Shown: positions 43,543 through 53,210 of the stretch, one piece after another
How positions within the stretch are numbered: position 1 is the first letter of the stretch
Layout of the letters: each line of letters starts with the position of its first letter
NCBI GenBank assembly: GCA_032718865.1
Contig: JALUTQ010000004.1
Span: 2,418,001 to 2,482,000 of the forward strand
Length of the DNA stretch: 64,000 bases
Direction: 5' to 3'
From: Tilletia caries
Taxonomy: Eukaryota; Basidiomycota; Exobasidiomycetes; Tilletiales; Tilletiaceae
Notes under the pieces: generated by a model
Database searches by the model: none
What the model was told of the DNA's origin: nothing
Seen by the model: the letters and a program-made list of their open reading frames with translations, nothing else
Position numbers and translations under genes: made by a program

Positions 43543-44450
43543 CTATAACCCCCCTCTGAGAAAACGAAGTGAATCAATCGGATGCGAGGGGGATATGCGA
43601 GGGGCTACTAGCGAGTACAAGATAGATGTATGGCGAGTCCAGGACATGCATGGTCCTTCAACTCCGCTCTCCAATTCTCCCAAGTCGCTTCTCGCCGCTT
43701 GCGAGATCAGAGCGACCCCAAACTCCTCCTCCCTCTTCCCCTTCTTCCCCCCTTCCTTACCTGTGGGGTTCCCCATCGCCTATTCGGCCGCAGCCGCCGC
43801 GAGACCTCTCGCCCTTGCATTTCCCTTCTGCGCTGCCCTCTGTCCAATCGGAATCACGATGGACTCCGTCGTCTTTGTCCCATAGACATCAATTGAGTAG
43901 ACCGATATCGGTCATGGCGAAGGAGATGTCTTCGGTGTGGAGGCTGCATACGATGGAATAGACGTTCCGGGGTGGTTTGGATGGAAAGGGTGCGGGCGGC
44001 CGGGTTGAGGAGGGGATGTTCGCATGATGTCTCCGATGCTTCCTCTTGCTGTTGTTGTTACTGTTGCTGCTATCGTTCTGTCTCTGTGATGACTTCACCG
44101 GCAGCTGGGGTGTTGGTCCTCCGCTTCTTTTGTTTGCGTGGCATGAACGCCCCCGTCCAGCCAATGGGCGCACGCCTGACGTTCTTGAGGCCGGCTGACT
44201 CGAACGCTGAGGGGAAAGGGGGATTCTCACCTTGAAGAAGTAGCCGAAGGGTCGATCAAATCCGACGTCTTCCTTCCCGACGGACATCTCTTGTCGCATT
44301 ACCGCTGCGTCAAAGGGTAAGGCGATCAGCAATGTCGAATGGGAACCGATCGAGGAGTAAGGGGATCTCATCTACTCACCTTGTAAACCCAGCAGTCTTC
44401 ACACGTCGATTGGTACAGAAAGCATCCCTCACAGACAGAAAGGTGCTTGA
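43543..44450 (-). pseudogene. Unrecognised multi-exon gene in unit 2, probably degraded
   Basis: Counterpart of the unit-1 gene. Exon-like blocks: HLSVCEGCFLYQSTCEDCWV before GTGAGT (about 44370-44435); MRQEMSVGKEDVGFDRPFGY before GTGAGA (44230-44300); FESAGLKNVRRAPIGWTGAF plus a basic tail (about 44090-44205); and SLHTEDISFAMTDIGLLN (about 43890-43945). Here the Cys-rich block is open, but the later part has lost sequence relative to unit 1 and ends early. Which copy, if either, is functional is unclear, and no family is recognised. Confidence 0.35.
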
Positions 44451-44649
44451 TAAGCGGTGTCTGCGCAGGCGCTGCGCTCCGTGCCGTTGTCGTCTTTCGC
44501 AACTTCTTCTTGAGCGAGGTCGGGCTCGGGTTGAGTTCCCTGTGGTTGATGTGGGGCAGAGGGTAGGGGGAGAAGTATCAGCTTCGGCGCTGTCGGGGCT
44601 AGGACCGGGGCTGGTGCTGCCATCGGCGCTCCCCCTCGCGCTGAAGCTC

Positions 44650-45240
44650 GATCTTGGATATTGTCTTGACTCTTGTTAGTTGTCGACCTTTTGGCGGGTT
44701 ATGAAGGGGGTGCCACTTCTTCCTTGTATGGCCGACCGGGAGGGCACTTGGAAGGTGATATTGACACGTCATCGACGTTGAGCTCGACACTTTGCGGCCG
44801 ACTGCGAGGACGCTTTGGTGGTGGTGGTGCCGAAGAATCATCGACTCTGAGGTCGACATTGTTTGCCCGAGGAAATCGTTCTTTCAGGCGCCACGGTGTC
44901 GATTTACGCCGATGGCTGCTGCGCCAGCGGTAGCAAAAGTCGACAGGCTACTGGCTGTATTGCTTGAGGGTAGCAGCTGGTAGCAAGTCGGACAGATCGT
45001 TTTCAACATCATCTGCCAGTAGTCCGCCAGCTGTGAGTTGCTGGGTGTCGAGGGGGTGGCTGCATAACTTCCATCGTCCATAAGAGGTGGCTGGCTGGCT
45101 TCCAATTTTCCGTCGATCAAACCACTTCCGCACTTCCGAGTTTATCCGAAACATTCTTTGTTTGTTGCGTTCAATCTGCTGACATAATCAGTCTCGATCA
45201 AAGTTGCGCTGATAGGGGTTCGTTTTCTGACCGCCTCGAC
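44650..45240. repeat. Segmental duplication, partial unit 3
   Basis: A third, more diverged copy of the RRG7 5' region and its upstream flank (shared phrases TTTATCCGAAACATT, TTTGTTTGTTGCGTTCA). It ends about 50 bp before the START gene at 45284, so the homology includes what was probably the RRG7 promoter. Confidence 0.8.
44889..45009 (-). pseudogene. RRG7 5' fragment, unit 3
   Basis: ATG at 45009 opens MLKTICPTCYQLLPSSNTAS and continues to GVNRHRGA, then a stop at about 44889, where RRG7 has NRHRAAFSTSTE. Further left, homology continues in shifted frames to about 44650. It has no conserved domain. Confidence 0.75.
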
Positions 45241-45283
45241 CTTGACTTCCCTCCCCAGCCTTTGACTTGGACATTGGACAGGC

Positions 45284-47452
45284 ATGGCCGCCTCAGCATC
45301 GAAGGGAGCGAGCAATATGGACGACGCAGCGCAGGCAACACCGACCCCAACGTCCATCTTGCGTCGCTTCCTGGCCGTCGTCGAGCCGTCGTTGATTCGA
45401 GAACTGCCTCCCGTTGAGCATGCTCCCAATGCCGACGATGGCGCAACCAAGACAGACGGAGGAGAAGAAATCGCGCTCAGCTCTTGGGATCTTCTATACG
45501 CCTCTCACCCGTCATCTTCCGCAGGGAAGTCTGCCTCGGCTTCCTTCGACCCGGCCGAAGTGAGGGGAACGTCCGAAATGCGGACCTTGGTGCGGACCCA
45601 TCCGGACCCTAACACCCCCTTGTTCTCCGTGCAGGCCTTCCTACCCAATCTCTGTGCCCGCCGGTTCTGGACTCTTATGGCTGAGAGTGAGAACAGACAC
45701 CTATGGGACTCCAGTATCCAGAGCGCAGAGATTCGGCCATGGGTGTCGGATCAAAAAGGGCAAGAGGGTCAATCTCATCCGACGATGATTGGCGAAGAGG
45801 CGCGGTTGGAGGTCCTCTTATTTGGAGCCGTCTTCATGGTCACCAAGGCTCGCGATATGACACTTCTCAGCGTGGACACCAAGCTTCCCTCGTCTTCTTC
45901 GGGACAAGAACCAGAGCGACTACGACTACTCTCAGCCTCGCAGTCCATCTCACTCTCAACGTTCCCTCCCCGGAAAAAATACACACGCTTCCACCTCGGT
46001 ATTGGCGGCTTCCTCGTCGAAGATCTACCAGCCGAACCTTCCCTCCCTTCGTCTCCTTCTTCTTCGCCCGGAGTGATCGTAACTCAAATCTCCGACCTGG
46101 GTCCAGCAGCCACCTGGCTTCCGTCGTCAATCATCAAGATGGTCGCCTCCACCCTCGTCCCGCGAAGTCTGGCCAAGATTGCAGACGTGGCTCGAAAGAT
46201 GGAAATTCCGCCAGATCTCATTTCCAGCGGCGAGAGTTCGGTCGGCCCTCACAGTCGAGCTGGTTCGGCGCTAGCTGGAACAGCCGGGGCCCGCCAGACG
46301 AGAGCGGTGGGTTCGCACGGCGAGGTCTGGGAAGCGGGACGTGGCTTGCCGAAGGAGCTCAAGGGGAGGCCTGACTCGTCCAACGCGGTCGCAATTCCGT
46401 CTCCGAAGTCGGATGTGATCGTTGCGCCTCTATCTAATCCTGCGCTGTCATCGGAAGCACGTAAGGAACTGGAGGAGCCTTCTTCGGCTACGTCTGTTGC
46501 GGATCAATCGTCTCCGCCAGTAGAGGCCGCTTCAGAGCCACATGCCGCTCTTGGGAACAGCGCGGCACCCGACCTCAACGCAAACGCTACGGAACAAACT
46601 ATAGAATCATCGCCACCTACTCCTGAGATCCTTCCAGACGCATCATCCCCACAAGCCGCAGACAGTCCTCAATTACCTACGCCCACCTCAGAACGGACGG
46701 TCTCTAATTCCTCCTCCGCCAGCAGCCTCGCGAACAGCAACGAACCCAAGCAAGGTCAAAATGAAGAAACCAGATCGGAGGATGATGATAACGAAGACGA
46801 AGACGATAAGACGAGCATCCTCCTCGCCGACGCACTATCCGAGGAACTAGACCGCATTATCCTAGAAGCAGCTCAGACCCTTCGTCTTCCGAAAAACCAC
46901 CATCTCCGTCCCGCACTCGTGCTCCCAACAGAAGCAGCATCCACAACCACCACCACGGACACGTCTAGGCACCGTATATCGTTGGCGCTGCTGTCCGAAG
47001 ATGGGATGGGGAGTGAAGAGGATGTCAAGGAGAGACGACGGGCGTCAAGACGGCTGCTCGACTCGTCCAGCGTGTGCGCCATGCTGCTCGCCCCGGGCAT
47101 CTCACTCGGCCCGGACGACGACGTTGAGGACGACAGTAACGACATTAACGACCATGAACATGGAACGACCGAGGGTCACCAGGCTGGGAAGAGCGCTTTC
47201 AGCTTCCAAGGACGGAGTGGCATCATAACAGCCAGGGAGGTCATCTTGGATGCGTATCGCGCGGACGTGGAGGAGCAGGTGCGGGCGATTGAGCTTTGTG
47301 CGTCCACTGATGAGAAGGAGGCGCAGCTTGAGACGACGGCATCGGGATCGACGGAGATGGTTCTGTGGAAGTCCCCATCGTCGTCAAGGGCTTGGTGGCC
47401 CTCATTCGGGCTGCTGTGGGGCGTCCTTCCCATGGTTTCGTGGTCACATTAG
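45284..47452 (+). CDS. START-domain protein with long disordered C-terminal region
   Basis: Single exon, 722 aa, ATG at 45284. Residues about 90-320 have START features: LFSVQAFLPNLCARRFWTLM, ESENRHLWDSSI, VFMVTKARDM, YTRFHLGIGGFLVEDL, VTQISDLGPAATWLP and a C-terminal helix SLAKIADVARKMEIP. The rest (350-722) is Ser/Pro/Glu-rich and probably disordered, with acidic patches (EDDDNEDEDDK) and a few helical pieces. It likely binds a lipid in the cytosol; the tail may mediate partners. The end of the frame (LWGVLPMVSWSH) is hydrophobic, which could reflect a missed 3' intron or a membrane-associating tail. It adjoins the end of the tandem amplification. Confidence 0.65.
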   Translation: MAASASKGASNMDDAAQATPTPTSILRRFLAVVEPSLIRELPPVEHAPNADDGATKTDGGEEIALSSWDLLYASHPSSSAGKSASASFDPAEVRGTSEMRTLVRTHPDPNTPLFSVQAFLPNLCARRFWTLMAESENRHLWDSSIQSAEIRPWVSDQKGQEGQSHPTMIGEEARLEVLLFGAVFMVTKARDMTLLSVDTKLPSSSSGQEPERLRLLSASQSISLSTFPPRKKYTRFHLGIGGFLVEDLPAEPSLPSSPSSSPGVIVTQISDLGPAATWLPSSIIKMVASTLVPRSLAKIADVARKMEIPPDLISSGESSVGPHSRAGSALAGTAGARQTRAVGSHGEVWEAGRGLPKELKGRPDSSNAVAIPSPKSDVIVAPLSNPALSSEARKELEEPSSATSVADQSSPPVEAASEPHAALGNSAAPDLNANATEQTIESSPPTPEILPDASSPQAADSPQLPTPTSERTVSNSSSASSLANSNEPKQGQNEETRSEDDDNEDEDDKTSILLADALSEELDRIILEAAQTLRLPKNHHLRPALVLPTEAASTTTTTDTSRHRISLALLSEDGMGSEEDVKERRRASRRLLDSSSVCAMLLAPGISLGPDDDVEDDSNDINDHEHGTTEGHQAGKSAFSFQGRSGIITAREVILDAYRADVEEQVRAIELCASTDEKEAQLETTASGSTEMVLWKSPSSSRAWWPSFGLLWGVLPMVSWSH

Positions 47453-47736
47453 GCGCTCGCAGATTCCCATATTCTCCCATCTTGTCTCTCTCTACATTTG
47501 TTTCTCACGTCCTTCATCCAGCCATGGGCCCCTTTCTCCCTTCCGATACAGTCTGTCAACATTCTCATACCATTCCCCCCTTCCCACTTGGACATGCTGT
47601 CCCTTCCCTTTTCACAACCATAATGGACATTTTTATCTCCTTCAGCCCGCCACCAGACAATCCAAAGCCCTGATGAAGCTCCTACCATCCCACATTTAGC
47701 ATGCGCAGGAATTGGCTCAGCTCGACCTAATAAAAC

Positions 47737-49227
47737 TCAGTACATGACCGTTCCCTTTTCAACCAAGCGGGGTACCTTCCTCAGCTCAGGGTCGTCCTTC
47801 GCCACTGTCCACAGATATCCATCGACGTCCACTTCGTTGACCTGGGCCAACCAGGCCAGCTGAGGCTCCTTCTCGATCAGCACCTTGATCCGCGCCACGA
47901 TGGCCGCTCCTGCGTCGAGTGCGGCAGCCCGTACGCGATAGGCGTCCTCCTTGGTCAGATTAGGACCTTCGACTGGCGGGGTTTTGTCTGATGATGGTGG
48001 CGCGTCAGTAGTATCTTGGGGAGTCGCTTCCGAATCGGATTGGGCCAGTTTGCCCCACTGGACGAGAGTCGCAGAAGCTGAGGGTCCGAACTGGATGATC
48101 TTATAGTGGACGAGCATGGTGGGGATGACGTTGTCGACGAACATCGGCAGGGACGCCGTGTCGGGAACTCGTAGATTGGAGGAGACCTTGGGAAGTCTTG
48201 CCCTCAGCGAGTAGAGAAGGAAGAAGGCTTTCTTGAAGAGGTAGACTGGCTCCCTACCAGGTGAGAGAGTGGTCATGTCTGCGAACCCTGGTAGGGCAGA
48301 GACGAGCTGAAGAAATGAGAATGGGAATGAAAGGGTGAGAAAAGAGTCTGCGCTCATGGGAGGATTTGCTGCAGCGGAGTTACAAACTTACTCTCTGGAC
48401 GAACAGGTCACAGCCGGAAGCATCCCCGTTCCGTGCTGTCTCACTTGAAGCTTCGATGAGAAGCTTGGCGACAAACTCGCCCAGGTTAGCGGCCTTCATG
48501 TCCAAAAGGCGTTTACCGGTGTCATTGCAGATCTGGACGACCAGGCCAACAGGTTCAGCCATCGGTCCTCCGCGAGTTCCAACAATGAGTCCAGGAATGG
48601 TATTGTGCGGTCGTTCGTCGTGAAGGGAGACATTGAGAAGGTTGGCCACCTCGCCCTCGGTGAGAGTGGCGAGACCTTGGGCGGAGAGCTTGGAGGATGG
48701 GGAGGTGTCCGAATCCGGGGAGGAGATGTACATGGCCATCATAAGGCGCATGACATTCTGATAAGCGCCTTGACCGGTGCTTTGGTGGAGCACCGAACGG
48801 TAGGCGCTCAGCGTGTTGAGCAGAGCCAGCACCGAAAGAAAGTTCTGCAGAGAGAGAACGCATACAATCGGTTGAGCTGAAGTCAGGCGACGCACGGACA
48901 ATTCAGATGGCCGCGAGGCGATGAAAACTCACCACTTCGCTGGCGACGGAGGGGAACTGAAGAGGGAAATTGGCGCCATGCTTGACCTTGAGACGATCGA
49001 AAGTGTCTTGATCGAGACCGCGAAGGAAACTGTCGATGGCTTCCTCAGAGATCTGCAGACGGGGAGAAGGGTGAGTGAGTCATCGGTAAAAAGAAGCTCG
49101 GCCAAGGGGGAGAATCACATAGACTTACGAGAATGTCGCTGGCCTTGCGAGCTGCGGCACAAGACTTGCGTGTAGCTTCGACGAAGGAGCCGTCAGGCGG
49201 CAAGGGTGCTTGGAAGTCGAGGGACAT
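47737..49227 (-). CDS. QNG1: Queuosine 5'-phosphate N-glycosylase (DUF2419, Qng1)
   Basis: Four exons on the minus strand: 49129-49227, 48933-49052, 48392-48844 and 47737-48306, with GT..AG introns and phase 0 joins, 413 aa. Family signatures: ISEEAIDSFL, LKVKHGANFPLQFPS, then across the splice NFLSVLALLNTLSAYR; the Leu-rich middle; LVSALPGFADMT; PVYLFKKAFFLLYSL; LPMFVDNVIPTML (conserved Asp); and the typical end DGYLWTVAKDD...KGTVMY. The enzyme releases queuine from queuosine nucleotides, so that eukaryotes can recycle this bacterial tRNA base. It is cytosolic, with no targeting signal. The small first exon (33 residues) is supported by a GTAAGT donor. Confidence 0.85.
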
Positions 49228-50019
49228 TGCTCTGTGTATAGCGGTGAATCGAAGGACAAGGAATATAAGAGCGAAAAACGGGGATTGGGGAGAAGGGTGA
49301 CGAGAGATGGACGAACGTGGGAGGGCTTGTCTGGGAAAACAGCTGAGAAGGGTCAGCGAGAGATGGCCTCTATTTATATGCGAATGCTCTCACGAAACTG
49401 CGCTCCCTTCTTACGCTTCTTTCATGGTCGTCCAAAGACATGACTCGAGGTGAGTGGGAAGGGGGGATAAAAGTCGAGCCGCGTTCCTGGTCGTTTCCCA
49501 CGTGGAGCACGGGCATAGCACTTCCCTCCTGGATCGCCCGCTTGCAACTTTGCAAAGTGCCCACGGGCAAGCTCCCTCCTCTCATCACTGAATGTGTTCT
49601 CCCCCCACCAGCATCAAGGTCGCGCGCATGCTGCGGTCTACATCAGGGCAGGAGCTGGTTTGGGATATGTGGTACATGGTATACACGTATACACCATTGC
49701 AGAGAACATTCATTAATGACGTGCAAGAAACAGAACAGAAAACAGGAGGAAGAATTTACACCACAAAGGCCAAACACGAATAATCCTTGACGCCGCCGTT
49801 CTTGAGAAGAATGATGGATTATATGCTGGCGCTTGGCGATGGAAGGGACGTCCGAGGAATGAGGGGGGTTGAAGTGTCCGTTTGATGATTGAGAGGGATC
49901 GAGAGCGGTGCCGATTGCCGATGGTGTGTTGGTTAAAAAAATAGGAAGGGCGGACTTACTTCATCCCGTCGGCCCTGGGGAGGCCAGAAACAAGAAAATG
50001 GCGGGCTCGACCGTGCGTT
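49228..50019. other. Intergenic between QNG1 and the 811-aa membrane protein gene
   Basis: Carries the 5' flank of QNG1 and the 3' flank of the next minus-strand gene. No convincing gene; short plus-strand frames here lack support. Confidence 0.45.
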
Positions 50020-52455
50020 TCACCGAACCCTAAACCCCGCCCGTTCCCTCATCGCCATCTTCTTCGCCATCCCCAACTCCTTCATCGCCCACGTCGCCAG
50101 GCCCATACAAACCACCATGGCAATAACAGCGGCCGCCCGCGCCCCATTATACGCATCACACCACCCGGCCCCCATCCTCGGCTTACAGCTCGAGCCCAAG
50201 ATCGTCCTCGTCGAGTTCAGTTGCCGCTCGAAGGTACTGTTCGTGCCCACGTCGACGAAGGTCACTGTGCTCGATTGGGTTTGGGCGAAGAGCGGCGCTA
50301 GACACGCGATCACTGCCAGGAGCCAGAGGATCGATTGCACGGTGAGCCAGACGGCCTGGGTTCGGAGCGAGCCTAGGACGAGCGGGAGGAAGAGCGCCCG
50401 ACGCGCGGCGTTATCCTGCGCACGAAGCCTCGCCGCCCTCCGTTGGCGTTTCCGCTGTTTCTTCGTAAGTGGCTTCCCCCCACCCGCTGCGCCGCCGCCC
50501 GCGGGACTCCCATCAGCGCCCGTGGCCCCCAACCGACCGCCGATCAGGCCGGCCAGATCGACGTTCTCCGGCCCAGAGAGAGCAGCGTCCTTCTCGAGCC
50601 GGTGCTGGTTCTCGACCTCCTCCTCGTCGGTGCTATCGTCGTCATCGTCGTCATCATTCGCGCCACGATTGTGGGCACCCATGAAGGCCCGGGGGTCGAC
50701 GATCACGTTCACAGTCGGTGCCTGGCCCATCATTTGCTGCTTGCCCTTCTTGCCAAACATTTTCCCGCCCTTGGCCATCTTGGGCGGTTTGCCGCCCTTG
50801 CCGCCCATGCCGGACATGACGGGCATGACGAAGCCGCCGGCACCTCCATAGCCAGCCCCAGGTCCGCCGACCAAGGCGGCATTGTTGATCTTCCGTCTCC
50901 TCATGGGCTCGGTGCAGCAGGGCCGGATGCAGGTCAGATAGAAGCTGAGCGCCAAGCAAAGAAAGGAGAAGACGTAGAGTAGATAGCTCCCGATGGATCC
51001 TTTGGCGGGTACGGATGATGGTAAGGTGGTAGGAGGCACTTTGATGAGGTATGCGCCGCCTGCTCCGACGGCAAAGGCGACTGCGCAGAGGAGGAGGAGT
51101 GCGATCCCGACGGCGGAGCGCATCTTGGGGTGACCATGCACATATTTGCCCTCGGAGTCGATCGAGCCCGGCGGGAGGATCTCGTCCTCGTCCAGGTATT
51201 GATCGCCTTCGAGATCTCTGCCCTTTTCGAGAAGAGCGACGTCATCGTCGTCGTCGTCACCGCCGTCATGGTGTGGATCGCGCCCATCGACTTTGAGACC
51301 GAACTCGCGCTCGAGAGCTCGAAGACGGGCCGCTTTGAGGGCAGCGGCATGTGCCTCTGGATCGATCGGGATTGGTGTTTGTGAGCTGGGGGGAGGAGGC
51401 TGCTGGTGGGCGCCATAGGGATATGGATGGCCTGGGTGGTGTGGACGATAGTGATGTGGGTGTCCCTGTGGGTAGGATGCATAGCCTGAGGAGGTGAGAG
51501 TGTCGCTCTCCCAGTCGCCTCCGCCTGATCCTTGCGGGGGCACCATGGTGTATGCATGACCGTCGGCGGAGACATGCCCTGCGTACCAAGCCATGGACCA
51601 CGGTGGGAAGGGAGGCAGGACATCGCCCGGGGTCATGCCGTTGCCGTTGCCGTTGCCACTGCCATTGGAGTTGCTGCCATGGTACTGTCCTGGAGGAGGC
51701 CCGGCCGAGCGCCTGCTGTTCAAAGTGGGAGGGCCTCCAGCACTGCTTCTATGCTTCCGTGGGCCTTGTGAGTGATGAGGCGCAGAGACAGCGAAGATGC
51801 CGCCGTGTCTGGATGCGGAACCGGATGCACCGGACGAGACGGAGGGAGCTCCACCGGATCCTGGAGTGGGCTCGTAGAGGTAGTTTGGCATTGCATATGG
51901 ATCATTATGCGCTTGTTGCTGTTGATATCCATAGTCGTGTCCCATATGATGAATGGGAGGCGCATAGCCGTACTGCTGCTGTGGGTGTGCTCCATATGGG
52001 GTGTAGGCGTTCGGAGGCGGGAGGGAGTTGCGGGTGCGACGGGAGGACGACTCGGAAGGCGGTGCACCCTGCGAGCGTGCGTAGGTGCCGACACCGGCGC
52101 CGAGGGATGGGGATCCGGGCGGGAGGGAGAAGGTACGTGAGCCGCGATGGCTTCTTCCGGCTGGGCCTGGGCCTGCGCCTGAGGACGCTATCGAGGACGG
52201 AGCGTGCTGGTGGGGTATTGGTTCTGATGGTTCTGCTGTGAAGACTGCGCGGGGTGGCCCTGGATATGCGTTCCCGGGGAGACAGTGCGGAGCGGGGAGG
52301 CCCAAGTCGCCGTCTTGCTCGGGGCGGTGTTGGTGTTGGTGTTGGTAGACGTCGTACTCGTCCTCGTCCTCGTCTTGCTCATCGATGTGGTGGTGGTGGT
52401 GCTGCTGCGGTGGAGGTGCAGCCATGTGCTGGTAGCCACGCGAGCTGCTGTACAT
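50020..52455 (-). CDS. Four-TM membrane protein with long low-complexity cytoplasmic region, unrecognised
   Basis: Single exon of 811 aa from ATG at 52455 (an open frame continues upstream without a better start). Residues 1-440 are His/Gln/Pro/Ser/Gly-rich (QQHHHHHIDEQDEDEDEYDV; many Tyr/His-rich repeats). TM segments follow at about 447-470, 490-511, 697-722 and 772-795. The loop between TM2 and TM3 (about 515-690) is Gly/Met/Lys-rich (GGKGGKPPKMAKGGKMFGKK) with an acidic run (NDDDDDDDSTDEEE) and a basic nuclear-localisation-like stretch (KKQRKRQRRAARLR). The last loop has several Cys (SSCKPRMGAGWCDAY), probably luminal or extracellular. No family is recognised. Composition resembles fungal tail-heavy plasma-membrane proteins. 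Confidence 0.65.
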   Translation of the reverse strand: MYSSSRGYQHMAAPPPQQHHHHHIDEQDEDEDEYDVYQHQHQHRPEQDGDLGLPAPHCLPGNAYPGPPRAVFTAEPSEPIPHQHAPSSIASSGAGPGPAGRSHRGSRTFSLPPGSPSLGAGVGTYARSQGAPPSESSSRRTRNSLPPPNAYTPYGAHPQQQYGYAPPIHHMGHDYGYQQQQAHNDPYAMPNYLYEPTPGSGGAPSVSSGASGSASRHGGIFAVSAPHHSQGPRKHRSSAGGPPTLNSRRSAGPPPGQYHGSNSNGSGNGNGNGMTPGDVLPPFPPWSMAWYAGHVSADGHAYTMVPPQGSGGGDWESDTLTSSGYASYPQGHPHHYRPHHPGHPYPYGAHQQPPPPSSQTPIPIDPEAHAAALKAARLRALEREFGLKVDGRDPHHDGGDDDDDDVALLEKGRDLEGDQYLDEDEILPPGSIDSEGKYVHGHPKMRSAVGIALLLLCAVAFAVGAGGAYLIKVPPTTLPSSVPAKGSIGSYLLYVFSFLCLALSFYLTCIRPCCTEPMRRRKINNAALVGGPGAGYGGAGGFVMPVMSGMGGKGGKPPKMAKGGKMFGKKGKQQMMGQAPTVNVIVDPRAFMGAHNRGANDDDDDDDSTDEEEVENQHRLEKDAALSGPENVDLAGLIGGRLGATGADGSPAGGGAAGGGKPLTKKQRKRQRRAARLRAQDNAARRALFLPLVLGSLRTQAVWLTVQSILWLLAVIACLAPLFAQTQSSTVTFVDVGTNSTFERQLNSTRTILGSSCKPRMGAGWCDAYNGARAAAVIAMVVCMGLATWAMKELGMAKKMAMRERAGFRVR

Positions 52456-52968
52456 CGCGCCGCACTGAGAGAGAGAGAGGTGCGTGAATAAAAAGGTCGT
52501 TGCGGTCGTCAGTTCGTGAGTGAGTGAGTGAGCTGAGCCGGCTGTGTGGCAGAGGGGCTCCCCACGCCCGATCCCCCGATCTGAGTTCCTGGTCTGCTTA
52601 TGTAACACACGCCAAGCCCTCTTTTCAGAAGCGCTTTCCAGCTGAAATCGCTCTTGACTCCCACGCACGCCCGAGGTTCTCCCGGCTGCCGTTCCACACG
52701 CTTGAACTCGAAGCAGCCAGCCAGCCACACCACTACTCACCAGCCACACCTTGCTTGGATGGGAAAGCAGATGACAGCGGCAGCAGTAAGCAAGGCAGCG
52801 TCCGGCGGTCGTGACTCGTGAATCAACAATAACGGACGCCAAAGAAAGAAGAAGGAAGGAAGATCTCGCAACAAATATCGCAATTGATTGCATCCCGCAT
52901 CCCGCATCCTGATGCTGAGCTGCTTCCTCCAGTCTCCGCCGCACACAAGCTTTCCACGACCTGGTCAG

Positions 52969-52999
<31 letters not shown>

Positions 53000-53210
53000 T
53001 TCCCTTTCTCTCTCTCCACCTTCCCTCATTTCATCCTGTATGCTCTCCACTCTGGTCCCCCATCTCCATCCTGTCATAATCCTCAGCATCAGCACCGGTC
53101 TCCCTGTCTCCCAGGTGGCATCCACTTCCATCGTGTCTTGGGCTGCGAATTTTTGACATCGATTTAAATTCCCTCGACACCGACTAGTCACTACTCACGA
53201 GGCTCAGAGC
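52456..53210. other. Divergent intergenic region with TGACCGC repeats
   Basis: Between two divergent membrane-protein genes. Contains four perfect tandem TGACCGC units at 52971-52998. No gene is supported. Confidence 0.55.
52971..52998 (+). repeat. (TGACCGC)4
   Basis: Four exact heptamer units in a divergent promoter, about 215-240 bp upstream of the plus-strand ATG at 53211 and about 520-545 bp upstream of the minus-strand ATG. Confidence 0.9.

Larger units (their letters stand above)
40250..44650. repeat. Segmental duplication, unit 2
   Basis: Same order and orientation as unit 1: RRG7 5' fragment (from GTCTTGGCCTTTGTCGACC at about 40268), 7TM copy 2, spacer, unrecognised gene. The spacer and the unrecognised gene carry many indels relative to unit 1, whereas much of the 7TM gene is nearly identical. 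Confidence 0.85.
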
